Positions 1 through 9,765 of a DNA stretch of 64,000 nucleotides are shown one piece after another (positions within the stretch are counted from its first letter, which is position 1; every line of letters starts with the position of its first letter). Location of the stretch: positions 43,782,001-43,846,000 of the forward strand of contig JAZBRS010000029.1 in assembly GCA_037176725.1 (NCBI GenBank), read 5' to 3'. The notes under the pieces were generated by a model that saw nothing but the letters and a program-made list of their open reading frames with translations, had not been told where the DNA came from and did not search any database. The stretch comes from Posidonia oceanica. Its lineage: Eukaryota > Streptophyta > Magnoliopsida > Alismatales > Posidoniaceae. Both the position numbers and the translations under genes were made by a program.

Positions 1-517
1 CCCACTTCCACACTAGAATATCCAGAGGCTGTAGAGTCCCTCTAGGCTTCTAATGCTCGGCCTTTACCATCTGGTAGGTCACACATCTAGCCACATGCTG
101 AACTACATCTCTCTTCATCTTGGGCCACCAAAAGCTCCTCTTCAGGTCTTTATACATTTTGGTACTCCCTAGATGAATGGTGTACTTGGACTAGTATGCT
201 TCATTTAATAATCTCTAGCTTACTTCCTCCTCTCGAGCACATTTAAGCGCAGATCATACCTTAGCACACCATCAATGCTAATGGAAAAGTGAGGCGCTTC
301 TTCTGCCTCCAACTTTCCCTCGGTCTCTTATACAAATGGGTTCAACTGCTGAGCATCAACAATTATCTCCACTAATCTAGGGTGGACAGATAAATTAGCC
401 CCCAAAGCACCAATAGTTTCTTGATACTTCCTCCTAGGTCTACACTCTACCAGATTTTCCAACATATACCATTCCTTGACCATCAAACTGGCCTTAACAT
501 GGGTACACCTACTTAGC
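1..517 (-). pseudogene. Chromovirus pol fragment (RNase H tail to integrase zinc finger), left copy
   Basis: Read on the minus strand this encodes the end of a Ty3/gypsy RNase H, the linker, and the start of the integrase zinc-binding region. It is about 98% identical to 59653-60169: I counted 11 mismatches by eye, mostly transitions. The same inactivating stops occur in both copies, for example directly after the NPFV residues near 330. It ends abruptly near 517-525, where element B sequence begins. It is a dead fragment cut by the window start, and the full extent of the duplication cannot be seen. Confidence 0.85.
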
Positions 518-597
518 ACATCGAGACCGTGGCTCAGGGTTGACAAGACACCCCACCCGACGTTGGAGAGAGCCAGATGTTGCTGTAGGCGTGAATC

Positions 598-1040
598 ACT
601 TATCTAGTGGATACACCGAAAATCATGACTCGTTGCCACAATGCGAATGCAAATGCAGATGCGAATGCGGATGCGAATGCTGATGCAATGTAGAGTGATG
701 CGATGCGAATGTAGATGCCAATGCAGATGTGAATGCTAATGCAATGCTGATATGAATGCTGATGCAAAAGTAAAACTATGCTAAATGCTTGCCACGTCGA
801 ACTCCACCAGGGAGACGCGGGCGATGGATGCATGTGATGCTGATGCTAATGCTGATGTTGAAGCAAAATGCACTAGTGCATGTGCAGATGTTATGCATGA
901 AGAGATGCTGTACTGATGCATGGTGATGCAAAGTGATGCTAATGCAGCTATCTAACATGGAATGCTGGTGCAGTGCTATGTGATGCATGCTGATGTGATG
1001 TGATGCAAGGAAAAGCAGAAAGTGCTAATGCAACGTGACA
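598..1040 (-). repeat. GATGC/AATGC-rich simple repeat in the B 3' region
   Basis: The stretch consists mainly of short quasi-repeats of the words GATGC and AATGC, roughly 6 bp in period. It lies close to the lost 3' LTR of B. Element A has a weaker GCATT/GCATC-rich stretch at the matching place (43260-43440). No coding capacity is supported here; the open frames are by-products of the repeat. Confidence 0.7.
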
Positions 1041-1127
1041 AGTTGGTGGCTAGTCCAAACTTGTGCAAAAGCGGCTCCAGACAAGACTAACGTGCTTGCC
1101 ACCCATGATGCCAGACATTTTAGCAGA

Positions 1128-1335
1128 TGTCATCCGAGCAGTTAGGGCTGCCAGCCCAAAAGGAGCAAAGGGGCACGACACCAAAGGCAGCGAAAAAATG
1201 CCCCCGGCATTGGGAAAGGACGCTAGACAGCTTGACAGTTGTCGACCGAGCAGTTAGGGCTGCCAGCCAGAAAAAGCAAAGGGTTAGACAATTTGATGGG
1301 TGTCAACCGAATAGTTAGGGCTGCCAGCCCATAGG
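1128..1335 (-). repeat. Short repeats related to the 54-bp array of element A
   Basis: Three copies of a segment containing CAGTTAGGGCTGCCAGCC begin near 1138, 1250 and 1311. The reverse complement of the 54-bp array unit of element A (41087-41541) carries a recognisable relative, with GAGCAGTTTGGGGTGCCAGC. The two elements therefore share an ancestral unit here, tandemly amplified in A and only sparsely present in B. Confidence 0.6.
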
Positions 1336-1479
1336 GGAACAGATGCAGCTTGTCCTAGCCCAAGGAAGCAAGCAAGTGGCTAGAGCCGCGTAAAAGGGTT
1401 AGGATTCCAAGAACGTGCAAGGGAAGAGAGGCATCTCTTCCGGCCGAACTGGAAGGCAAGCAAGAAAGGAAGAAAAGGG

Positions 1480-2500
1480 GAGGGCAAGCGGGGCTTCGTC
1501 CACCCAGAGCGAAGCAACAGAAGGGCTGATCCTCGCACGAGGATACAGGGAAGGACTCTGTGCACACGGAGTCCGGGAAGAGCTTGTCCTCGCACGAGGA
1601 AGCAAGCGCAGTCTTCGTGTGGATGGAGCCGGAAAAGGCTTGTCCTTGCACGAGGAAGCAAGCGGGGGATTCCGCACAGATGGAATCTGGGGGGCTTGTG
1701 CTCGCCTAAGGAAGCAAGCGGGGCCTGATCCTCACACGAGGAAACAGACAGTGGACTTCATCCGTACGGAGTGAAGTCGCCGGGGGGCTTGTCCTCACAC
1801 GAGGAAGCAAGCGGGGCCTGATCCTTGCACAAGGAAACAGGCAGGGGACTTCGTCTGCATGGAGTGAAGTCGCCGAAAGGGGCTTGTCCCTGGCCGGGGA
1901 AACAAGCGAGCCTGATCCTCGCATGAGGAAATAAGGGGGACTTCGTCCGCATAGAGCGAAGTCGCAGGGGGGCTTGCCCTCGCACGAGGAAGCAAGCGGG
2001 CTTGTCCTCGCCCAAGGAAGCAAGCAGGCGGGACTCCGTCCACACGGAGCGGAGTCGCACAAAAAGAAAAAAAGGCTTGTCCTCGCCCAAGGAAGCAAGC
2101 GAAGGGGACCCCGTCCGCACGGAGCGGGGTCGCGCAAAAAGAAAAGAAGGCTTGTCCTCGCCCGTGGAAGCAAGCAGGGGACTTCGTTCGGATGGAGCGA
2201 AGTCGCAAGAGGGCTTGTCCTCGCACGAGGAAGCAAGCGAGGCACGCATAGGCTTGTCCTTGGCTGAGGAACAAGCGCGCCTGATCCTCGCACGAGGAAA
2301 CAGGCAAAACTCCATCCGCACGGAGCTGTGCTAAGGCTTGTCCTCGCACGAGGAAGCAAGCAGAGCTGATCCTCGCATGAGGAAACAGACAGGGGCTCCG
2401 TCCGCATGGAGCCCAGCAAAGGCTTGTCCTCGCCCGAGAAAGCAAGCGGGCCTGACCTAGCCCGAGGAACAGGCAGAGGACATTGTCTGCATGGAGCGAA
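1480..2500 (-). repeat. Array of stem-loop repeats in the B 3' region
   Basis: About 1 kb is built from alternating short inverted repeats. One type reads GCTTG-CCTCG-cac-CGAGG-CAAGC. A second reads CCTG-CCTCG-cac-CGAGG-CAGG. A third has a 6-7 bp stem around the loop core tccgca(c/t)gga(g). At least ten units of the third type keep pairing although the stem sequence differs: for example GACTTCG/CGAAGTC (1939-1963), GACTCCG/CGGAGTC (2032-2056), GACCCCG/CGGGGTC (2107-2131), GATTCC/GGAATC (1668-1687) and GGGCTCC/GGAGCCC (2393-2414). The array is non-coding. Overlapping open frames on both strands follow from the GC-rich repeats. Confidence 0.85.
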
Positions 2501-2712
2501 GTCACTCAAAGAGAAAAGAAGGGGGAAGGGGAGCAATACTAGAGGGTAGCAAAAAAGATGCCCCTGGTATCAGGAATGATACCAAGGGATAGCCGAAGCG
2601 TTCCTGGCATCGAGAAAGCGAAGAATGCAGACAAAACTGACATGTTTGCCAAACGAGTAGTTAGGGATACCAGCCCAGAGCGATCTGGGAAAAAGCACTA
2701 CGGCATTACTTG

Positions 2713-3110
2713 CTTGATTTGACAGCATGGGTCTGCAGAGGTTCTGGCATGCATGTTGATTGCAGGGGAAACTTTGCTACAGCTCCCTTGTGCTGAGAGT
2801 CTTGGTTGCATGTTGATTGCGAGGGGAACTTTGCTACAGTTCCCTTGTGCTGAGAGTCTTGGCTACAGGTTGATTGCGGGGGGAACTTTGCTGTAGCTCC
2901 CTTGTGCTGAGAGTCCTGGCTGCATGTTGATTGCAAGGGGAACTTTGCTGCAGCTCCCTTGTGCTGAGAGTCCTGGCTGCATGTTGATTGCGGGGGAACT
3001 TTGCTGTAGCTCCATTGTGCTAAGAGTCCTGGCTGCAGGTTGATTGCGGGGGGAACTTTGCTGCAGCTCCCTTATGCTGAGAGTCCTGGCTGCATGTTGC
3101 TAACTCTCTG
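2713..3110 (-). repeat. 57-bp tandem array downstream of the B DUF7745 ORF
   Basis: About six to seven units of 57 bp recur, with the word AACTTTGCT at about 2770, 2827, 2884, 2941, 2998 and 3054. Because 57 is a multiple of three, every frame repeats as a 19-residue unit, which produces long spurious open frames. It occupies the same relative position as the 54-bp array of element A but has a different sequence. Confidence 0.8.
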
Positions 3111-3284
3111 AAGTGCTTGACGTATGTCCTACAGCATCCTAGCCGGAACAAATATGCACAAGGCAGGGCATGCAACACAAACAAATGGCGTGAAATGTCT
3201 TTGTATTGATTGAATCTCTGAGGCCAAAGGAAAAAAACAGCATGATTCAAAAAAACTGAACAAGCAAGCAACCACACGGATGCT

Positions 3285-4487
3285 CTAACTGATTCGAGCC
3301 TTCTTTGATTTCCTGGAGTCAGTGAACTAGGGGGCGCCAGGTGGGATCTCACTGATGGACCAGAGTCCCTGCACCTCAATCGCATACTCAAGAGTGCATC
3401 CTGAGCCTTTGGCAGCTGCAATGTTTGTCGACTGCACTCCATGATGCATCAGGTCTGCTAGCTCTGCTGTTGCGGCTGTTGAATTGAGCAGATAGGGCTA
3501 CAGGAGCCTGGGCACTGTGCTATCAACAAAGGCACGTTGCCGGAAGCCGAATTGCCGCATGACCCGGATAGGGTGGTATTCCACACCCCCGGTGAATCTT
3601 GGCATCACCACGAGTCGCATGTCGTGGGCGCCAAAGAAGATGGTGAATGGCTTTGCTGCGGATGATAAGATGCGCCATGTTACTGCATCATCTGTCAGCT
3701 TTGACAACTTCTCATACTCTTCTGGGATGCTCTTGAAGGTCCTTGCATGGCCGCTACTGCAGTATGCTTCGATGGCATGCCTCTGAGGGTGCAGAATATC
3801 CATCTCTAGGTGTGCAGCTAGCCAGATCTGTACGAATGCTTCGTAGCCGTAGAAGTGGCGGTAGTGGTGTGAGATGCGGTCCAGTCTGCGGTAAGTCTCC
3901 GCTAGGACCACTGGTGTCAGGTCGATCTGCCGGGTCACCACAGCAAGTGTGATCTCAGCGACCTCAATTGCAACTGTCACCCGGCCGTGGCTGAAGATCG
4001 GCTCACCTAGGAAGCGGGTGACGAATCCTCGAAACCAGACCTCATCTCCTAACTCGGCACACTTGTTGGCAGCTTCGTCAAAGTATGCTAGGCGAAGCAT
4101 GGGTGCAGGTCTGCTGGTGCAGACTAATCTTTACTGGCAGTCCATCGTGGAGAGCCCAGTTAGCTGGCTCAGAGCTACTGCATAGCCGTCACACCTCATG
4201 AAGACAGTCGGTCCCATGATAGTGGAGAAGCCACAGATTCGGCATGCTTCCTACAGCGTGGGCGTTAGCTTTATTCTCCCAAAGCAGAAGACATGATGTG
4301 CTGGTTTCCAAAATCTTGCTGTAGCATAGAGAAGATGTTGGCTCACCTCCATATCAGCTGCTCTCAAAAGCTTAGATGGAATGCCCCATGTGCGCAGCCT
4401 CTCGCGGTCACCCTCGGCGAGCTTGCCAATCCACTCTCGCAGGGTGTCGGAGCAATGCACTAGGGTTACCAAGGTTGGGAAACCCAT
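3285..4487 (-). pseudogene. DUF7745-like protein ORF of element B (broken)
   Basis: This minus-strand ORF of about 400 codons starts at the ATG at 4487, with first residues MGFPTL as in element A. One frame can be followed to the TAG at 3285-3287, interrupted by a few stops: one near 4249, one in a CQQ-type position near 4125, one after PRLL near 3499, and one close to the end. Conserved blocks include FWKPAHHVFCFG, LAETYRRLDRISH and YHPIRVMRQFG. I recognise the plan of the plant DUF7745 family: an N-terminal helical part, a central block ending in LAETxRxLD, then a WR...P segment and a V..RQ motif near the end. The function of that family is unknown to me. It lies downstream of integrase in the same orientation, about 1.3 kb from the integrase stop. 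Confidence 0.65.
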
Positions 4488-4489
4488 TG

Positions 4490-5773
4490 CGCAAGAGGGA
4501 GAATGCAGGCAGCTGGTGCAGAAACCTTAGGTACCTATAACCAAGGTTGTAGTTTATCAGATCAGATACAAGCATGTAACCACTAGCTGATAAAGGGACA
4601 GATTCCAATGCTAGTAAAGCAGTTTAACATGTTCAGTAGCTAGCATTCAAACACAGGTATTAAGCATATTTAAGCAAAGGCGGTCCTTCCTGCATAGGAA
4701 AAGGCTGGTCGGAGCTCTGGACCAGTGCAGCTCGGAAGAGGTCAATGCATGCTTGCCAGAAGTATTGTCTCAGTGCCGAGCTTTGCAGAGCGAGATGATA
4801 AAGGAAAAGGAATGATCGGTGCTGTATATGTATGCATGGTTTATGATTGATATGCAGTGGATATATGCATGAATTATGATTGATGCTGTAGGTATATGCA
4901 TGATTTTTGATATGCTGTGCTGTAGCCCTCAGCATACGAAGTGCTTAGCGCCTGCTGCAGAGGAAGAGAGTGGTCCCTGACTCACTGGACTCTACTCAGA
5001 CTCCTAACTTGCTGGTGGCGCTCTGGAAAGGGTGTTGCGGTGCTTGGGTGGTGGTGTGATGAGAACAGGCTCCAGGCCAAACTCTCAAGGATCTACACCT
5101 ACACTTTTCATTCATTTTTTGCTTTGCTCCCTCATAGGTGTGCAGGTTTCCCCTATCCCTAGCTTGGAGGTAATGGGCACCTGGTTGAAGCTGGGTAGCT
5201 GCTTGCTAGATAGGGGTGGCTAGACCCTGTGGGATTTGTAGATTTGCCAGGCACGAACTTCGACTCCTCTCCAAGGCAAGTTGGAGGGATGAGGTTACGC
5301 TGCACGCCTCTATCTCTAGGGCCTACTTCTGTCTTTGCCTTCTATTTGCTTGCTTTTTTTCTCTTTTATGCCCATGCTTAGACATATATTCTTTTATTGC
5401 TCACACTCTTGCTCACACCCTAGCATTTTATCTCTCTCGGGAGGTGCAAGTCCTAGGGGGTTTGGGTATTTCGCCTGTTCTCACTGAGTGGTGGCTCCCT
5501 CACTAGCTAAGACATCTAAGTAGTGTCAGGTGAGGTAGGGTAGACTCCTTCCAGAGCAGGCAAGCACTTTCGATTTCATCATCGAGCCGAATACAATGCA
5601 TGATTTTTTTGCTTTTTTTGAATAAGGTATGCTTGAAGGAATGCATGGAGAATGTGCAATGGATGAAAATGCAAGAAATAGGATAAGAAGGGATGCAATA
5701 AGATGTACAAAGGTACGAGGTGCATGCAAAAGGGTAGGACAGGGATTAAGGGATCTGCAAGGCAAGGGCCGAA
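4490..5773 (-). other. Spacer between B integrase and DUF7745 ORF
   Basis: About 1.3 kb without coding support. It contains blocks conserved with the spacer of element A (38145-39596), including a stretch around 5495-5590 that corresponds to 38360-38445. A splice-acceptor-like sequence on the minus strand (4955-4970: a pyrimidine run ending TCTGCAG) is matched in A. I see no open frame conserved between the two elements here. Confidence 0.6.
4955..4970 (-). promoter_or_regulatory. Possible splice acceptor ahead of the DUF7745 ORF (B)
   Basis: On the minus strand the sequence is CTCTCTTCCTCTGCAG followed by CAGGC. Element A has CTCCTTTCCTTTGCAG followed by CAGGC at the same place relative to its DUF7745 ORF. 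A pyrimidine tract ending in GCAG is a good plant acceptor. Use in vivo is inferred, not shown. Confidence 0.4.
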
Positions 5774-7060
5774 CTACTGATAATACTTCTTATGGTAGCA
5801 TGCGTTGACCGACTCTAACTGCCCAACCTGGTCCATGTCCTCAAGAATTGCTGCGTCGCCAGAGAATGCCTACTTGACCACAAAGGGGCCGCACCAGTTA
5901 GGTCAGAATTTGCCTCGACCGTCTGGCAAGTGAATGGCTCGCAGAACGAGATCTCCTGGCTGGAAGCTTCTGGGCTGCACTTTCTTCAGATATGCTCAAG
6001 CCATCCACTTCTGGTAGTAGCGAGCGTTGTGCATTGCTGGCAATCTGTGCTCGTCAATCAGGTTGAGCTGGACGCAGCGGTCTTCGACCCATTCTGCTTC
6101 TTCCAGCTCAACTTCTCGTAGGATCTGTAGTGAAGGGATCTCTACTTCGACGGGTAGCACTGCCTCCATGCCGTATGCCAGCGAGTACGGGGTGGCTCCT
6201 GTCGAGGTCCGCACTGATGTCCTGTACGCCTAGAGTGCATACGGAAGCTTGTCATGCCAGTCTTACTGGGTTTCTGCCATCTTTTTCATTATTTTCATAA
6301 TGTTTTTGTTGGCAGACTCCACTGTTCCATTCATCTGCGGCCGATAGGGTGAGGATCTATGATGCTTGATGTGGAGGTTTTGCAGGTACTCCTCGATCCT
6401 CTTTGCAATGAAGTTCGAGCCGTTATTTGAGATGATTGCATGAGGGACCCCATACCGGGCGGCAATGTTGTTTCTGATGAACTTCTCTGTCGCCGTGGTT
6501 GTGACTACCTTGTAGGAGATTGCTCCCACCCACTTAGTGAAGTAGTCTATCGCTACAGGATGAAGCGATGACCATTCGAAGTAGTAGGCTGTATAGAGCC
6601 GATGACATCAATCCCCTAGGTGGAGAAGGGCCATGGCGAGGACATGCTGTGCAGCTGCTGCGGGGGAGTGTGCATAAGATTACCATGGATATGGTAGTTG
6701 TGGCATCTATGCACAAACTAGTAGCAGTCTGCCTCCATGGTTGACCAGAAGTAGCCCTAGAGCATGATCTTCTTGGCCAGCAACATGCCGTTCATATGCG
6801 GGCCACAAGTCCCTGCATGAACTTGGAGCATTAGCATGTTAGCCTCTGGCTTGCTTAGGCAGCGTAGGAGCATCTGACTGTATGATCTTCTATGTAGCTG
6901 CCCTGCTCTAACACATACTTCGACACTAAACGCACCAAAGTTCTTTTATCTGCTGCTGAGGTGCCAGGCGGGATGCTGCTGGACTCCAGGAAGGTCTTGA
7001 TATCATGGTACCAAGCTGCTCTTCTACTGGATCTGCCTCCTCTATGCTCATGCAATGTGC
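5774..7060 (-). pseudogene. Integrase of element B (broken)
   Basis: Integrase would insert the cDNA copy into chromosomal DNA. On the minus strand the zinc-binding part is followed by the catalytic core (6529-6263) and the C-terminal part (6214 to the stop at 5774-5776). The core block around RYGVPHAIISNNGSNF carries Asn where element A and the family have the second catalytic Asp, so the D,D(35)E triad is broken. The Glu-containing block NGTVESANK is intact. A frameshift lies near 7010-7055 and another separates the first core block from 6529, and there are several stops. It follows the second RNase H and precedes the DUF7745 spacer. Confidence 0.85.
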
Positions 7061-7500
7061 AGGCTGCTCCATGTGGGTTACTGATACATCCACCACACGG
7101 TCTTCAGGTATGCTGAGCCAGGATGCCAAGGTTACTAGTGCATCTTCATATGCATTCCTTGCCCTGTTCATGTATGAGAAGCGGATGCTTACAAATTCTT
7201 CTATCAACTTCAGCAGATGTTCGTGATATGGCACAAGCTTTGGATCCTTTGTTCTCCAATCGCCATTCACTTGGGAGATCACTAGCATGGCATCACCGTG
7301 CACATGTAGCTTCTGTGCCTCATGCTCGAGCACGACCTTCAATCCTACGATGAACGCTTCATATTCTGCTTCATTGTTAGTGCATTTGAAGGTCAGCTTT
7401 CTTGCAAAGGGAATCATCTGTCCCTGTGGCATGGTTAGCACTGCGCCTATGCCTCAACCCTTCTTGTTGACAGTGCCATCAAAGTACAGCTGCCACTACT
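7060..7500 (-). pseudogene. Second (archaeal-type) RNase H of element B
   Basis: This domain sits between the ordinary RNase H and integrase, as in Tat-clade elements, and would help degrade RNA in RNA:DNA hybrids during reverse transcription. Minus-strand blocks are LYFDGTVNKKG, CTNNEAEYEAFIVGLK, HVHGDAMLVISQVNGDWR and AYEDALVTLASWL. These contain the four acidic positions of the fold. At least two stops interrupt the first ~25 codons. It is homologous to the element A domain at 30504-30851 plus 36781-36830. Confidence 0.85.
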
Positions 7501-9273
7501 CTAGGCCTTCAGGGTCCTTCTCGCTAGAGTCCTCCATTGCAAAAAGGATATCCTCATCCAGGAACTGTGTCCGGAGAAGTTGGTACTCAGCCAAGGGAAA
7601 ATCACCAAGGTGATCTGCCATGGCTTGGCCCTTCATGGTTCTCTGCGTGACGAAGGTGATGTCGTACTGAGACAACAATACCTGCCACTTGACGCATCTG
7701 CCCACCATGGCTGGCTTCTGGAAAAGGGACTTTATGGGGTCATGCCGGCATAGAAGCCGAACAGGGTACGCCATCATGTAGTGCATTAGTTTCTGCGCTG
7801 TCCAGAAGAGAGATAAGCAGGTCTTCTCTATTGCATTATACCTGGCTTCGCAATCATTGAATTTCTTGCTTAGGTAATAGATGGTGTGCTCCTTTCTACC
7901 ACATTCGTCATGTTGGCCCAAGACGGCGCCCATGGAATGCTACGTGGTAGAAAGGTAGAGAAGCAAAAGTCTCCCCGACGTGGGAGGAACTAAAACAGGA
8001 GGCTTGATCAGAAGCTGCTTGATTTTGTCAAAGGCAGCTTGGCACTCCTTGCTCCAGTTGATTTGTGCATTCTTCCTCAAGAGCTTGAAGATCGGTTCGC
8101 AGATAGGCGTGAGCTGTGCGATGAACCGACTGATATACTGCAGGCACCTGAGCAGGCCTCAGACTTCTTTTTCAATCCTAGGGGGTGGCATGTCCACGAT
8201 GGCTTTTGCCTTCATCTGGTCCACTTCAATCCCCCTCTGGCTAACGATGTAGCCCAGGAGCTTGCCAGAAAATACCCTAAATACGCATTTGCTGGGGTTA
8301 AGATGCAGCTTGTACTTCCTCAAGTGGTCAAAGAGCTTCCTTAGACAGGCGAGGTGATCCTCAGGCTCTTTGGACTTGGCAATCATGTCATCCACATAAA
8401 CCTCAACTTCTTGGTGCATGAGGTCGTGGAATAATGCAGTCATTGCCCTCTGATAGGTTGCGCCGGCATTCTTCAGGCCAAATGGCATGACTTGGTAGCA
8501 GAAGACACCCCAAGGGTTAATAAAGGAGGTTTTCTTCATGTCTTCCTCTGCCATTCTAATTTGGTTGTAGTTGGAGAAGACGTCCATAAAAGAGAGCATT
8601 TTGTGCCCTGTAGTGTTGTCGACTAGGACGTCAATGTGCGGTAGTGGGAAATCATCCTTGGGACTCGTCTTGTTCAGGTCCCGATAGTCGATGCACATGT
8701 GGACTCGGCCATCCTTCTTGGGCACTGGCACAACGTTTTCAAGCCACTCAGGATAAAGAACGACCTTCAAAAAACTGACATTGTGTTGCTTCATGATCTC
8801 TTCCTTGATCATGAGTAGCCACTGCAGTTGCCATCTTTTTAGCTTCTGCTTTACTGGCTTTGCATCTGGATTTAAGGGCAGGTTGTGCACGACTATCTTG
8901 ACGTCGAGGTCGACCATATCTTCATAGCTCCAGGCAAAGACATCTGCATACTCTTTCAAGAATGCAATGAATTCTGCTCTAGCCTAGGGCGACAGATGGG
9001 TGCTGATATGGACCTCTCTGGCTTCTTCTGCTGTGCCGATGCTGACAACCTCTGTCTCTTCTTCGACATAGAGGTTGGGGCCTTTAGATCATCGTCGTGG
9101 GGCCGGAACTCAAGCGATGGTTCATCATTCTCATCTTCACCTGTATCATCCTCCTCTCTGTATGCAATGAGTTCTGAGAGGATCTCCTTCTCAAAGGTGG
9201 GGTCTGAGATATCGAAGGAGTGTAAATGTTCCACTGCTTGGCGCTGGTGACGCTTCAGGATGGTCACGCTCAC
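7501..9273 (-). pseudogene. Reverse transcriptase and RNase H of element B (frameshifted)
   Basis: RT copies the element RNA into DNA and the adjacent RNase H removes the template. The N-terminal lead-in is 9273 to about 9090. A one-base deletion near 9086 then shifts the frame, and the RT core continues at 8959-8159 with CIDYRDLNKTSPKDDFPLPH, FMDVFSNYNQIRM and the catalytic YVDDMIAKS. The connection and RNase H follow (8158-7501), with at least two stops. The YVDDMI form and the VMPFGLKNAGATYQRAMT block are typical of the Ogre/Tat branch. Sequence similarity to A is high throughout. Confidence 0.88.
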
Positions 9274-9283
9274 CTGAGTGTTT

Positions 9284-9664
9284 CTATATCCTCAATGTGC
9301 GACCTCTGTCTTGGCAATCTGCTCTGCTGCTGCTGATTCTACTGACTCTACTGCTGCTATTTGTACTATTCCTACTAACTGTGCTGATGTTGACTGTGCG
9401 GTTGCTTGCTATGCTATTGCTACCTGTGCGGTTGCTTGATGTGCTATTGCTACTGATGCTTGCTTTGCTGTGGACGCTGATGCTTGCTGTGCCGTAGATG
9501 CTAATGCTGCGGGTGCTAATGCTTGCTGTGCTGCTGATGCTAATGCTGCGGGTGCTAATGCTTGCTGTGCTACTGATGCTAATGCTACGGGTGCTAATGC
9601 TTGTTGTGCTACTGATGCTAGTGTTGGTAATGCTGATGATTCCTATGCATATTCTAATGTGCAT
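9284..9664 (-). repeat. Low-complexity linker with 39-bp tandem repeat, B protease-RT junction
   Basis: Between the protease-bearing part and RT lies a stretch rich in GCT/AGC-type triplets. About four units of 39 bp (13 codons) recur at roughly 9497, 9536, 9575 and 9614. Element A has a similar Ala/Ser/Val/Glu-rich linker at 28392-28715 without the 39-bp array. A repeat unit divisible by three suggests expansion under a preserved reading frame. Confidence 0.7.
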
Positions 9665-9765
9665 GTGGGGAATATGTCAGGCTAGCGGCTGATCTATGTA
9701 CTACCACTTGCTGCACTGCCCGAGTGGGGCATGCACTGCCGAAACCATCTAGACCCATCCCTCGG

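Noticed and set aside
1706..2536. 276-codon minus-strand ORF in the B hairpin array
   Set aside because: Composition and repeat artefact. Several overlapping frames on both strands are equally open, and the signal is in the stem-loops.
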